The notes under the pieces were generated by a model. That model worked only from the letters and a program-made list of their open reading frames with translations. It was not told the DNA's origin and did not search any database. A stretch of 64,000 nt of DNA from G963674685 sp964591275 (GTDB taxonomy: Bacteria > Lernaellota > Lernaellaia > JACKCT01). Position 1 is the stretch's first letter. Each line of letters starts with the position of its first letter. Made by a program: the position numbers and the translations under genes. The stretch is from positions 7,129 through 71,128 of the forward strand of contig CAZQAE010000020.1 of NCBI GenBank assembly GCA_964591275.1, given 5' to 3'. This document shows positions 46,166-55,905 of the stretch, one piece after another.

Positions 46166-46975
46166 CTAGAGTCTATTGTCGGCGTCGGCCACGATTTGGT
46201 TGATGGTCTGGACAAAGGTATTGACGTGGAAGCCATCGATCAGCCGATGATCCAGCACCATGGTCAAAGGAACCACGGGCTTGGGCGCATAGCGACCGTC
46301 TTCGAAATGCGCCTGTTCGATAATGGCGTGCTGAAAAAAGCGCATGAAGGTCCGTAAAATCTGGACTCCTCCCTTTGTAGCAATAAAATTATTCGTGGCG
46401 GCGCTGTTGGCCTTGGACAAAACGAGGTTTGTGGTCAGGCTGCGCTCGTAAATAGTCTTGAACTGCATTTTTTCACTGATAATGCGAAACAGGCCGCTTC
46501 GGACGTAGAGCTTTGGCACAAATCCGATGCGGTTCTGGCCGAACTGGGCAAATTCCGCCCGCTTGATCTCCTTTTCCTGCTCGAAAACATCACAAATCTG
46601 TTCGAGCGATTTGGTCTGGGGATCTTCCAAGAGCAACATCGTCAGCGCTCGCTCGTCGCCGGGCAGCAGATAAGGATTGGAAATCGTCACGTTATCCAAC
46701 TCGAAAATACGACGATCAAGCACCACGCTGTTATATTCAGGGTGCGCCTTAAAAGCCAGGCCGAGCAGCTTGTTGAACACGTGAACCATGGTGATCGGCT
46801 TGCCGGTTTTCTCCCGCCGGGCCGCAATCAGGTCGGAAAGCGGCTTTGCGTCCACGTACAAAATGACTGTGACGTAAGGGTCGGGAGAAGGAGAGAACAT
46901 ATAAACCTGATTCTGCCGGGCTATGCCAACCTCGTCTTTGCTCAACTGACGCATACGCAATGGTCGTTTTTCCAC
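46166..46975 (-). CDS. Stand-alone 2-oxoacid dehydrogenase-type acyltransferase
   Basis: 269 residues, GTG start with AAGGAAAA upstream. Contains the chloramphenicol-acetyltransferase/E2 catalytic fold: TMVHVFNKLLGLAFKAHPE, ISNPYLL, and the catalytic HRxxDG as DHRLIDGFHVNTFV near the C-terminus. Lipoyl and peripheral-subunit-binding domains of true E2 proteins are absent, so it cannot take part in a normal dehydrogenase complex. It probably transfers an acyl group from an acyl-CoA to an unknown acceptor. No E1 or E3 genes nearby. Confidence 0.85.
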   Translation of the reverse strand: MEKRPLRMRQLSKDEVGIARQNQVYMFSPSPDPYVTVILYVDAKPLSDLIAARREKTGKPITMVHVFNKLLGLAFKAHPEYNSVVLDRRIFELDNVTISNPYLLPGDERALTMLLLEDPQTKSLEQICDVFEQEKEIKRAEFAQFGQNRIGFVPKLYVRSGLFRIISEKMQFKTIYERSLTTNLVLSKANSAATNNFIATKGGVQILRTFMRFFQHAIIEQAHFEDGRYAPKPVVPLTMVLDHRLIDGFHVNTFVQTINQIVADADNRL

Positions 46976-47154
46976 GGATCGTTTTCCTTTTCATCCAGAG
47001 TTTGCGAACGGAAACGAGGAAGTTTTTCAAGTTCTGGCCTTTTGGCGGATTTTTCTCGCCCAACCCCATGGCGTGAAAAACGAAAGCCATTAAGAAAATT
47101 TAGCACATTTGTTAGCTTTGTGACACAAATTTTTTACTTGTTTTTTTCATATTT

Positions 47155-47249
47155 GAAAAAATCAGGCGATTTTGCTAGATACGCCGCACAATCAAAACCG
47201 AAGATTGACGACGGGATCGAGAAAAGGGGCCATTTTGGGACAGGAACTA
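47155..47249. repeat. Dispersed repeat, copy 3 (3' part only)
   Basis: Shares the right half of copy 2: TACGCCGCACAATCAAAACC, GAAGATTGACGACGGGATCG, then GGCCATTTTGGGACAGGAAC. The left half with the CAATTTTTTGTGAGG block is missing. Its right end runs into the stop codon of the penicillin-acylase gene (47247-47249). Confidence 0.8.
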
Positions 47250-49661
47250 TTTTCCGGCAGGTTTCAGAATCAAGCTCGCCGGTTTTTCCATTTCATCCAG
47301 GTCTTTTTCGGCAAAAGGCAGCGGGAAATCCTCCACGCGATACCAAGTGTCGAGCATGTCGTCGAAGGATGGATGGTTCGGATTCTCCGACTGCCCCGTC
47401 GGATAAACAATGCGCGCCTTGTCCGGCTCGGCCATGTCGATCAGGAACCTGATGGAAGAATAATATTGCAGGTCGTAGGTCTTGCCCGGTCGATAACCTC
47501 CGCTGTTGATCGTATTGCTGTCGCCGGGATAGGGCATGGAATCAAGCTTGTACTTTCGCCCGACAAGGGGGGCCACGGCCAGAGGGTGATGAAAATTCAG
47601 CCTGTGCAGATCGCCCCAGACCGCTTCGCGCCAGTCGTCGCCGAATCTTGTTTTCAGTTCCCGCGCCGCCGCCGCCAGCGACAGTCTCATAAGGCGGTCT
47701 CGCTCGACATCATCAGCCCACAGGGCCGTGTCCTTGCGCCAGATCGCATCAATGGGATGCTGGTTGAACTGCACGCTGCAAAAATAGGAATCGACGACAT
47801 CTTGAGGCATTTCGCCGAGAACCTGCAGCGCGAAATGGGATAGAAAAACTTGATACATCAGCGCCCCGCTGGAATTGGCGGCAACCTGCCTGTCCCGGGC
47901 ACGCAGGATTTCCATCGCCGCCTGCGCGTCCGGGTTGGCGCATTCCAGCGACAATACGATGGGCGGCGTCATATCCGCCTGCCGTGCGTGCACGTCTGCC
48001 TGCCACCGCCTGTGATCCTCCAAAGTCTGCCCTTCCTTGCTCTCGACCAGTTCACAAATGCGTTCATAACGATAAGGACCAATGTAATCCAGCGATACGT
48101 TGTCGGCATAGGGCGAGTTGGGGCGATTGTTGGCTGTGGCAATATAACCCCGAGCTGGATTCTGCCCTCCGGCCCGCTTGGCATGAGGAACAAAGCCGTT
48201 CCACTTCATGGCCGGATTAACGCCGTCTTTGGGAAGCAGCCCAGTGTAGCCTTCCCGCTCGGGGACGCCGCCTGTCACGATCCATCCGATATTTCCAATG
48301 GTGTCAGCGCCGACGAGATTGATGCTGATGAGGTCCAGTCGGCTTCCCGCTTCCATCATCTGATGAACATTCATGGCCTGCATAAGATCGAAACTCGCGT
48401 CCATGGAGGTGCGCGCGCGCCAGCCCGCCCAGTGCAGGGAAACGGCGCCGGTCACCCCCGGCTTTAAGGCGGTGATGAGGCGGCCTTCGCCCGCTGCATA
48501 GAGCGTTCGCGTCAGGCTTTTTTTGCCCGCCTGAATAACGACGGATTTCTCAGTCAGCGGCAACTCTTTTTCGCCCCGTCGATACGTTTTTTTCACCGGA
48601 TCGACGGTCTCGACGGCGAAGTCGGTGATGTCCGCGCGGCTCATCGTGGCGCCCCAGGCCGTGTGACCGTTGTGTCCCACCAAGGCTGCAGGAATGCCCG
48701 GCGAAAAAGCCCCGGCGATGTTGTATTCCGGGCATTTGACGTGCGCGAAAAACCAGAAGTTTGGGATCATGGTTCCGAGGTGCGGATCGTTGGCGAAAAT
48801 CGGCCTGCCGCTATATGTCCGGTTTCCGGCCACGGCCCAGTTGTTGCTCGCGCCGCCCATCGGCCCGGTGTGAATACGACCCTGTATGAAGACGTTGTAC
48901 ATGTTAAAGCCATTGATGAACTCGACGCCCCGCAAGCGCGGCGCAAGGTCGCTGAAATATTCATACCCTTCTGCTTCGAGTGGATAATAGGGTGCAATGA
49001 GGTCCACGATTTTCGCGACGGGCACGCCTTTTTGCAAAGCCAAAATGGCGAAGGATTCCTCGTCGGCATTTTTGGACAGTATCCAGGCCATCAGTCCCAG
49101 AATCGAAGCCGAATCCATCGAGGTCCATTTCTCAAAAATAACTTTCTGTCTCCCAGGCGCCGAATAGGGCAGCGACAAGCACTTCTCGTTGGCTTTAACA
49201 AAGGCATTGATTCCGTCGGCGTAGGCTTCGAAAAGAGCGCGCCTTTCAGGGGATGTGTTTTTCAGAAGGCGTCGGCCCAGGCCGGGGAAATCCATCACCT
49301 TCAAAAAGGCGTCCACCTCAAGCATATCGATGGATACTTCCCGATCACCTTTTGGGATGAGCGCTTTTGGACCGGCGATCTTCGCAACTTCGCCGCGTGA
49401 CAGATGACGAAACATGTCTATCTGAAAAAGTCGCGCCCCCGCTTGCGCGTAGCCCAAAGCGAAAAAAGCATCGTGGGCGTTTTTGGCGCGGATGTGCGGG
49501 ATATAGCGTTCGTCGTAATCGATACGAACCGGGGCGCCGACGCCGGGTTGATCAAGGCTTTGCGGCCCGCATTCGGGGAAGCCGCGACCCACCAACACGC
49601 AGCCCGAAAAAATGAAACAGATCAGGGTGAAGGGAATCAGAGTGTATTTAATATTTTTCAT
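47247..49661 (-). CDS. Penicillin-acylase-family (Ntn-hydrolase) lipoprotein
   Basis: 804 residues from ATG 49661, which forms an ATGA overlap with the stop of the preceding protease gene. Lipobox FSGC, alpha chain with HIRAKNAHDAFFALGYAQA, a spacer, and the autocatalytic cleavage site where Ser272 in GGASNNWAVAG becomes the N-terminal nucleophile of the beta chain, then IFANDPHLG, GATMSRADITDF and later GGVPEREGYTG. Members hydrolyse amide bonds of penicillins, acyl-homoserine lactones or other N-acyl compounds. Its envelope location and position behind the GH5/ABC block allow a role on N-acylated lipid products, but this is speculative. Confidence 0.9.
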   Translation of the reverse strand: MKNIKYTLIPFTLICFIFSGCVLVGRGFPECGPQSLDQPGVGAPVRIDYDERYIPHIRAKNAHDAFFALGYAQAGARLFQIDMFRHLSRGEVAKIAGPKALIPKGDREVSIDMLEVDAFLKVMDFPGLGRRLLKNTSPERRALFEAYADGINAFVKANEKCLSLPYSAPGRQKVIFEKWTSMDSASILGLMAWILSKNADEESFAILALQKGVPVAKIVDLIAPYYPLEAEGYEYFSDLAPRLRGVEFINGFNMYNVFIQGRIHTGPMGGASNNWAVAGNRTYSGRPIFANDPHLGTMIPNFWFFAHVKCPEYNIAGAFSPGIPAALVGHNGHTAWGATMSRADITDFAVETVDPVKKTYRRGEKELPLTEKSVVIQAGKKSLTRTLYAAGEGRLITALKPGVTGAVSLHWAGWRARTSMDASFDLMQAMNVHQMMEAGSRLDLISINLVGADTIGNIGWIVTGGVPEREGYTGLLPKDGVNPAMKWNGFVPHAKRAGGQNPARGYIATANNRPNSPYADNVSLDYIGPYRYERICELVESKEGQTLEDHRRWQADVHARQADMTPPIVLSLECANPDAQAAMEILRARDRQVAANSSGALMYQVFLSHFALQVLGEMPQDVVDSYFCSVQFNQHPIDAIWRKDTALWADDVERDRLMRLSLAAAARELKTRFGDDWREAVWGDLHRLNFHHPLAVAPLVGRKYKLDSMPYPGDSNTINSGGYRPGKTYDLQYYSSIRFLIDMAEPDKARIVYPTGQSENPNHPSFDDMLDTWYRVEDFPLPFAEKDLDEMEKPASLILKPAGK

Positions 49662-50320
49662 TCGCATTCTATCCTTAATCGTGGGCCCTTTTCCTCTGAT
49701 TCCGTCACCGTTGTGCGTTTGCATTTCGGAAAAACTGATCGCGGACTTTCGATCATGAAAGAGCCGAGCCAATTGGGACTGATCGCCCTGTTGACCAGCT
49801 GTGCATAGGGCACAACAACGCGCCCGTGCGCCGGATCGTAAATGATGACGGATTTCGACGACTTTTGATAACCGGCGATCACGGCGACGTGCCCGTCTTT
49901 TCCAAACATCAGCGCGGCCAGGATGGGTTTTTTTTCATCGATATGTTTAACAAGTTCGTCGAAGGGCAGGGGTCCGTGCCTGTATCCGCCTTTTATTTTG
50001 AATATGCCGCTCATGATGGAAGCCATTTCGCTGAGTTTGCCGGTGCGGTTGCATTCCGGCGAAGCCAGGCAGCACAAGCCGCGGCCCCCATTGCGCAGTT
50101 CGTATTCGTTCAAGACCTCGCAATCCTGGATGGGGAATCCTTTTGTATATTCCACGACCATGCCGATGGCCGCCGCCCAGCACCACACGTTGGTGTGTTG
50201 CGTGCGCAGCGGCATGAAAATTTCCATGCTATCGGTCCCTTGAGCCTGGGCGAAAGAACAGAGTAGCAAAACGAAAAGGAGACAAAAAACTACGGTTTTC
50301 ACCTGGAGAAATGAGCGCAT
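49658..50320 (-). CDS. AvrRpt2/C39-like papain-fold cysteine protease
   Basis: 220 residues from ATG 50320 (AGGTG upstream; GTG 50329 possible). Signal peptide VVFCLLFVLLLCSFAQA; the mature part begins just before the catalytic QHTNVWCWAAAIGMV with Cys47. Catalytic His in GKDGHVAVIAGY and the later YDPAHG complete the papain-like triad. Several other Cys (DCEVLN, GLCCLASPECN). It resembles the AvrRpt2-type peptidase family found in bacterial effectors and exported proteins. Stop overlaps the penicillin-acylase start by four bases, so the two are translated together. It begins 87 bp after the last permease gene. Confidence 0.8.
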   Translation of the reverse strand: MRSFLQVKTVVFCLLFVLLLCSFAQAQGTDSMEIFMPLRTQHTNVWCWAAAIGMVVEYTKGFPIQDCEVLNEYELRNGGRGLCCLASPECNRTGKLSEMASIMSGIFKIKGGYRHGPLPFDELVKHIDEKKPILAALMFGKDGHVAVIAGYQKSSKSVIIYDPAHGRVVVPYAQLVNRAISPNWLGSFMIESPRSVFPKCKRTTVTESEEKGPRLRIECE

Positions 50321-50407
50321 TTTGGGCACCTGTGTAAAAGAAATTTTGGATAAACACCACGGCGCATATTTAGCGCATAAAGCTCGTGAATGCCAGTAGA
50401 TCCTCAG

Positions 50408-51238
50408 TCAGCCCTTGACTGATCCCGTCAGCATTCCGCCCACGAAGTATTTTCCTAAAAGAATATAGATAAGCAATGTGGGGATGGAAGCTAAAAGCGC
50501 GCCGGCCATCTGCGTGTTCCATTGGCTTATCATCGAACCCGAGAGGTTTTGCAGGGCAACGGTGACCGGCTGGATATTCGTGGAACTGCTCAGGGTTACG
50601 GCAAAGAGAAATTCGTTCCAAATATTCGTGAATTGCCATATGGAGACAACGACAAAGCTTGGCAAACTTACCGGCAGAAAAATATGCCAATAAATTCTCA
50701 AGATTCCCGCGCCATCGATTCGCCCGGCCTCAACAAGCTCGTCCGGGATTGTGGCGTAGTAGTTCCTGAATATCAAAGTGGTGATCGGTATGCCATAAAC
50801 AACATGGACAACAATAAGCCCAGTGATGCTGTTATACAAACCCACCTGCTGCATAAATTTTACCAGGGGAATTAAAATGGATTGGTAGGGGATGAACATC
50901 CCAAAAAGCATAAGAGTAAACAAGGTGTTCGAGCCGGTAAACTTCCATTTGGAAAGGCAATAGCCGTTTATCGAGCCAATAAGGGAGGAGAGAATCGTCG
51001 CCGGTATGGCTAGCAAAAGGCTGTTGATCAACCCTGGCCAAAGCTTTGAAAACGCCGTTTTGAAACCGACGGCGGAAAAGTTATCAGGCAAAGCCCACAT
51101 AGGTGAATCCTGCGCTTCGGCAAGGCTTTTTAACGAAGTTGTCATCATCACATATACGGGCATCACAAAAAGCAAGGCGAGGCACATCAGCAACAGGTAA
51201 ATCGTTATTCTCCACAGGTGCGGCGTGATGGCCTTCAT
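50408..51238 (-). CDS. Carbohydrate ABC transporter permease (MalG-type)
   Basis: 276 residues, six TM helices. The cytoplasmic EAA loop reads EAGRIDGAGILRIYWHIFLP, which docks on the ATPase. Preceded by start-stop overlap (51235-51238) with the other permease. CUT1-type family: import of di/oligosaccharides or glycerol-3-phosphate-like solutes. Last gene of the transporter; the protease gene follows after 87 bp. Confidence 0.92.
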   Translation of the reverse strand: MKAITPHLWRITIYLLLMCLALLFVMPVYVMMTTSLKSLAEAQDSPMWALPDNFSAVGFKTAFSKLWPGLINSLLLAIPATILSSLIGSINGYCLSKWKFTGSNTLFTLMLFGMFIPYQSILIPLVKFMQQVGLYNSITGLIVVHVVYGIPITTLIFRNYYATIPDELVEAGRIDGAGILRIYWHIFLPVSLPSFVVVSIWQFTNIWNEFLFAVTLSSSTNIQPVTVALQNLSGSMISQWNTQMAGALLASIPTLLIYILLGKYFVGGMLTGSVKG

Positions 51239-52113
51239 CGCACATCCATCTTTCGGCTGTATGCCAGGTAAGGAATGATTAGCAGGGCGACCATCATCAG
51301 CATCACAATGCCGATAGCCGCGCCCCTGGCAAAGTAATCGCCTCGAAAAGTGATCTCAAACATAAAAATCCCCGGCATGTCCGTTGCCTGTCCGGGACCG
51401 CCTTGAGTCATTACATAAACAAGGTCGAATATTTTCAGGGAGATATGCCCAAGAATCACAATGGCTCCGACGGTTACCGGCCATAGCTGGGGAAGGAGAA
51501 TGTGCCGGAATATCTGGGCTTCGTTCGCCCCGTCTATTCTCGCCGCCTCCCGTACATCGTCGGAAATGCCTTTGAGCCCCGCAAGATATTGGGCCATGGT
51601 AAATCCCGCCATCTGCCAGATAGCGGCCAGGACAACGCATCCCAGCGCCATTTTCGGATGCGTGATCCATCCCCATTTTTCCGAATCAAAACCCAAAAAG
51701 GAAAATATGGAATTGATTCCGGAATTGGGATTCAGCATCCAGACCCAAACCGTGCCGGTCACAACAAAAGAAAGAGACATGGGAAACAGGAACAGGTTTC
51801 TAAAAAGAGTCTGCCCTCTTAATCTTCGATCCAGGAGTGATGCGATCAGCAAACCGAGAAAGAGGTTTCCCATCAAAAAGAACAGGGTGAATACCCCGGT
51901 ATTTATCATATCGGCTCTGAATCTGGGGAGAGCCATTAAGGCTCCGTACTGCTTAAAGCCCACGAAATTATAATCCGGAGCAAGCCCTCTCCAATCCGTC
52001 AAGGAGATAAAGGCGCTCCATCCGATAAAGCCGTAAACAAAGATCAAAACAGCAATAATCGACGGGCCGAGAATCGCGGCGGAAATGATTTTTTCCTTGC
52101 GGGCCTTTATCAA
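51235..52113 (-). CDS. Sugar ABC transporter permease (MalF-type)
   Basis: 292 residues, six TM helices, EAA loop EAARIDGANEAQIFRHILLP. No large periplasmic P2 insertion, as in the UgpA/MsmF branch rather than E. coli MalF. ATGA overlaps with both neighbours imply tight translational coupling with the binding protein and MalG-type subunit. Confidence 0.92.
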   Translation of the reverse strand: MIKARKEKIISAAILGPSIIAVLIFVYGFIGWSAFISLTDWRGLAPDYNFVGFKQYGALMALPRFRADMINTGVFTLFFLMGNLFLGLLIASLLDRRLRGQTLFRNLFLFPMSLSFVVTGTVWVWMLNPNSGINSIFSFLGFDSEKWGWITHPKMALGCVVLAAIWQMAGFTMAQYLAGLKGISDDVREAARIDGANEAQIFRHILLPQLWPVTVGAIVILGHISLKIFDLVYVMTQGGPGQATDMPGIFMFEITFRGDYFARGAAIGIVMLMMVALLIIPYLAYSRKMDVR

Positions 52114-53378
52114 ATAATTCCAAGATCCTTTGCTTCGGCCTGGATGGCTTCAGCGGTTTTATCAATATCTTGTTCCGTCAGAAATACCGAGAGTTGAAAG
52201 TTCAGGCTGATCACAAAGGCTTCCCCCACGGCGGAACCGTGAGCGCAACTTGGGATCAGCTTGTCCTTTTTGAAATCCTCCATGATCTGCTTGGCTATGA
52301 GGTCAAAATTGTCCATCGGCACATCGGTCCTAGCCGGTATTGAGCCTTTCCTGGGATTAAAAACCGCCTGTCCTTCAGGCGAAGCTATAACCTTCAGAAA
52401 CTTGAGGGTCGCCTCTTTGTTGGGAGCTTTGAGAGGCATTCCAAAGGTGTCGGTTATCACGAAAAACCTTCCGACCGTGCCGGGAGTGGGTACAGCATCG
52501 TAATCCTTGCCCGCGATCCAGTTGTTGGACTGGTAGTATCCTTTGGCCCAGTCACCCATAACATTCATCGCCGCTTTGCCTTGTAAAACCATTCCGCTCG
52601 CCTGGTCCCAGGTGAGTCCGGCATGGTCGGCATTGACGTACGGGAGGAGCTTTTTCAGGATGCCCAGTGCTTTTTTCACTCTGTCATCGGTCCAGGGTAT
52701 TTTCCCCGCGAAAAGATCGAAATAAAATTGATCGCCGCCGGCAGCCACTAGAAGATTTTCAAAAAGATGAAGCACCGGCCATTTGTTTCTCGATGCCAAT
52801 GACAGGGGAATCACACCGGCGGCTTTCAGTTTTTCACAGGCGTCGAAAAGTTCATCAATGGTTTCGGGAGGCTTTAGCCCGACTTTATCAAGAATCGCCT
52901 TGTTGTACCAAAGGGCGTTACCCCGGTGAACGTTTGACGGTATCGCGTAGATTTCGCCTTCATAGCTAACCATTTCAAGAAGCTTTTCGGGGAATTTATC
53001 CCGCCAGCCGTTATCATCAATGATTTTTGTGATCGGAGCCATGTGGCCCGCCTTGACCCAACCATCAATCAGTTCCGATCCGCCATGAACCTGAAATGTG
53101 CCCGGCGCGTCTCCGCCAAGCATTCTGATTTTCAAAACAGCTTTGGCGTTTGTGCCGGCGCCGCCTGCGACAGCAGCGTTGACGATTTTGATATCCTGGT
53201 TCTTTTCCTCGAAAAGCTTGATCAGTTCATTAAGCCCGTCAGCTTCACCACCGGCGGTCCACCAGGAAAAGATGACCAGTTCGGAGGTCGGCTTTTCTTC
53301 CACGGTTTTGTTTTGGCACCCAAAGGCAAAGGCCAAAAAGATAATCATACAAAACAGAAGCGCCACATGCTTATTCAT
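52110..53378 (-). CDS. Sugar-type extracellular solute-binding lipoprotein
   Basis: 422 residues, AAAAGGAG before the ATG. Lipobox AFAFGC, then a two-lobe SBP_bac_1 fold: ELVIFSWWTAGGEADGLNEL, GTFQVHGGSELIDGW, YAIPSNVHRGNALWYNKAIL, KAAMNVMGDWAKGYYQ, KVIASPEGQAVFNPRKGSIP. Captures the carbohydrate ligand in the periplasm and delivers it to the two permeases encoded downstream. Many Trp residues fit an aromatic sugar-binding groove. Forms an ATGA overlap with the next gene. Confidence 0.93.
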   Translation of the reverse strand: MNKHVALLFCMIIFLAFAFGCQNKTVEEKPTSELVIFSWWTAGGEADGLNELIKLFEEKNQDIKIVNAAVAGGAGTNAKAVLKIRMLGGDAPGTFQVHGGSELIDGWVKAGHMAPITKIIDDNGWRDKFPEKLLEMVSYEGEIYAIPSNVHRGNALWYNKAILDKVGLKPPETIDELFDACEKLKAAGVIPLSLASRNKWPVLHLFENLLVAAGGDQFYFDLFAGKIPWTDDRVKKALGILKKLLPYVNADHAGLTWDQASGMVLQGKAAMNVMGDWAKGYYQSNNWIAGKDYDAVPTPGTVGRFFVITDTFGMPLKAPNKEATLKFLKVIASPEGQAVFNPRKGSIPARTDVPMDNFDLIAKQIMEDFKKDKLIPSCAHGSAVGEAFVISLNFQLSVFLTEQDIDKTAEAIQAEAKDLGII

Positions 53379-53426
53379 TTTTGGCTCCTTTTAAAAACCT
53401 TATGCCATTTCTTATCGTCTTAAACC

Positions 53427-54524
53427 TTATTTCGCAGGCAGACTCCGCCCCGTTTCCGCGTCAAAAATCTTCACTTCATCGAGCTTTAGATAAAACTCCA
53501 TTTTTTCTCTCACACTTATAGGGAAACCCGCAGGCAAAATCGCGGTTAACGAATGTTGTCCGGATTTTCCAGACACTACAACCGAAGATCCTAAAGGCTC
53601 CACCAATTCAATATCAATCGCCAGTTTTAAATAGTTTTCCGGATTTTCCGCCTGGAGCAGCAACTGCTCAGGGCGAAAGCCTAAAGTAATTTCTTTGCCT
53701 AATAGGTCGCTATCCAGCACGGCCTCGTCTTTTATCAGCACTTGAAAGGAACCGGCATCGGCAATTATTTTTCCATTTTCCTTTAACAACTTTGCTGGCG
53801 CAAAGTTCATCGCCGGGCTGCCTATAAATCCGGCCACGAAGGCATTCGCGGGGTGGCTATAGACCTCTTCAGGAGGCGCCACTTGCAAAATTTCACCGTT
53901 ATTGATGATCGCAATCCTGCCGGCCAAGGTCATAGCCTCAACCTGATCGTGAGTAACATAAATAATGGTTGCCTGAAGCTTTTCGTGAAGCCTCTTGATT
54001 TCCCGCCTCATTTGAACCCGCAGTTTGGCGTCGAGATTGGACAGTGGCTCGTCAAAGAGAAAAACCTGGGGTTTGCGAACAATGGCTCGCCCCATCGCCA
54101 CTCTTTGTCTTTGTCCTCCTGATAGCTGCGCCGGCTTGCGGCCCAGGAGGTCTCCAAGCTCCAGAATGGTCGCGGCGTCCATCACCCTTTTGTCGATTTC
54201 ATTTTTTTTGTAACCATTCATACGCAGGCCAAAGGCCATGTTCTTGTATACGTTCATGTGCGGGTAAAGAGCATAGTTTTGAAATACCATGGCAATGTCC
54301 CGATCCTTGGGAGGAAGATGGCTTACATCTTTACCTCCTATTAGAACTTCGCCATGTGTGGCCTTCTCAAGACCGGCGACAATTCGAAGCAGAGTCGATT
54401 TGCCGCACCCCGACGGACCGACAAGAACAAGAAATTCCTTGTCTCCGATTTTCAGGGAGCAATCGTCGATGACGAGCGTGTCGCCGAAACTCTTGCTGAT
54501 GTTTTGAAGCTCGACCTTTGCCAT
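53427..54524 (-). CDS. Sugar ABC transporter ATPase (UgpC/MsmK/MalK family)
   Basis: 365 residues. Walker A GPSGCGKST, Q-loop FQNYALYPHM, signature LSGGQRQRVAMGRA, Walker B VFLFDEPLSNLD, switch His in IIYVTHDQVEAM, then a C-terminal TOBE/regulatory domain. It powers the permease pair. Separated from the binding-protein gene by 48 bp and from the barrel gene by 10 bp. The ATPase stands before the binding protein in this operon, a less usual order. Confidence 0.95.
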   Translation of the reverse strand: MAKVELQNISKSFGDTLVIDDCSLKIGDKEFLVLVGPSGCGKSTLLRIVAGLEKATHGEVLIGGKDVSHLPPKDRDIAMVFQNYALYPHMNVYKNMAFGLRMNGYKKNEIDKRVMDAATILELGDLLGRKPAQLSGGQRQRVAMGRAIVRKPQVFLFDEPLSNLDAKLRVQMRREIKRLHEKLQATIIYVTHDQVEAMTLAGRIAIINNGEILQVAPPEEVYSHPANAFVAGFIGSPAMNFAPAKLLKENGKIIADAGSFQVLIKDEAVLDSDLLGKEITLGFRPEQLLLQAENPENYLKLAIDIELVEPLGSSVVVSGKSGQHSLTAILPAGFPISVREKMEFYLKLDEVKIFDAETGRSLPAK

Positions 54525-54534
54525 GAAAGTATGC

Positions 54535-55905
54535 CTAGAACTGGACGTTCATTGCGGCCTGCGCAACGCCCATGGACTCCGTTGCGTCAAGGTCGATTTT
54601 GTTTTTCAATACGGCGGCAGCCTTGCCGGGCATTAGCCCTCCGCCGAGCAGCGTGAAGGCCACGTGCTGATCGTACATGGCCCACTCGACTCCCGCATGT
54701 GCTTCCGTGCCCAGATAGGTCGAATCGTTGGTGTGCGTGCCGTCCAGGGTCATTCCCACGCCGATGATCGTTATCAATTTCACCGATTCGGCGAGGGCCA
54801 GCGACGCCTCCTGGTCGAAAAGCGCAAGGCCCGCGCCCTGCGCCGCCGCGCGCTCGTCCAGGTTGTCATACTGGTCGTGCATCCAGTTCAGCGACATCAC
54901 CATCGTCTTGCTTTTGGATAATCCCGAGTAGTGGAATCCCGTATTGTACTGGTCGTGCTTGTCGCCGTCATCCGCCGTGAAAACCAGCGCGTTGTAGCGA
55001 AGGAACACCGGACGGATGTCGAAGCGCGCGCCGAGTTGCGCCGACGCGGCCAGGTAATCCACGTCCCGGTTGTCAAGCCCGCCATTTTTGTATTGTCCAT
55101 ATTGGCCGACCAGATCGAAATCCAGCCGGGTTCGTGGGCCGATGCCGCCGTGGGCGTTGAAAACAGCGCTCAAGATCCCTTTCGGCCTTCCGATTTCCGT
55201 TTTATCCCAACGAAAAAAAGTTCCCGGAGATAAACGCCAGCCCTTCGGGCATGTCCAATCCAGCCACAAGGCGAAGATATAATCGTCTTGCTCAAAATTG
55301 TTTTGCTCCGTCTGGTCTCCGTCGCTTGTCGCCGCAAAGCCTTCGTAAACAGTGTCCGGGACCTGCCCCGCCGCAAACGACAATCTTGCGGCGCTCCACT
55401 GCCAAAAGGTTTGCGCCAATCCCATGTGCCGGTCGATCACGAGATGGGTCGGATCGTGAAAGTACTGGTATCCCGTCTTGATGCCAAAGTGGCCGCCGGG
55501 GGTCAGAACTTCCCCCCAGACCAGCTTGTGCCGGACAACGGCGGTATTTTGTGAGTTGGGATCTTGGCCGTCCAGGTCGTTGCGGCTCCAGACGTTGTCG
55601 CCGATCTCAAGCTGATAGCGCAGCGTTATGTTGTTCATCGGCGTCCAGGTCAGTCCGGGGCGAAAGGTGGTGAGCATGTATCCGACGCTCTGTCCATTTT
55701 TCTCGTAAATGGGCTCGGTGCGGTCGAAATCGCTGTCGTTGGCCAGATAGAAATACGACTGGAAGAAAAGGTCGAAATCGGGCATGAGATCAGCTTCGCC
55801 TTCGGCATTTCCCTCGGCATGAACCGCGTCGCCGATGCCAAAAACGGCAACGAACAAAAAAATCCAAAGCGCAAGCCATCGGGGCAATCTTGTGAAAAAG
55901 CTCAT
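54535..55905 (-). CDS. Outer-membrane beta-barrel protein
   Basis: 456 residues. Signal peptide (LALWIFLFVAVFGIGDAVHA), then alternating amphipathic strands with many aromatic and acidic residues (NNITLRYQLEIGDNVW, GHFGIKTGYQYF, SMGVAQAAMNVQF) and the C-terminal Phe used for barrel assembly. No TonB box or plug domain, so a passive porin-like channel is likelier than a TonB receptor. Start overlaps the stop of the second GH5 gene (ATGA). In context it probably lets the hydrolase products through the outer membrane. Confidence 0.8.
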   Translation of the reverse strand: MSFFTRLPRWLALWIFLFVAVFGIGDAVHAEGNAEGEADLMPDFDLFFQSYFYLANDSDFDRTEPIYEKNGQSVGYMLTTFRPGLTWTPMNNITLRYQLEIGDNVWSRNDLDGQDPNSQNTAVVRHKLVWGEVLTPGGHFGIKTGYQYFHDPTHLVIDRHMGLAQTFWQWSAARLSFAAGQVPDTVYEGFAATSDGDQTEQNNFEQDDYIFALWLDWTCPKGWRLSPGTFFRWDKTEIGRPKGILSAVFNAHGGIGPRTRLDFDLVGQYGQYKNGGLDNRDVDYLAASAQLGARFDIRPVFLRYNALVFTADDGDKHDQYNTGFHYSGLSKSKTMVMSLNWMHDQYDNLDERAAAQGAGLALFDQEASLALAESVKLITIIGVGMTLDGTHTNDSTYLGTEAHAGVEWAMYDQHVAFTLLGGGLMPGKAAAVLKNKIDLDATESMGVAQAAMNVQF

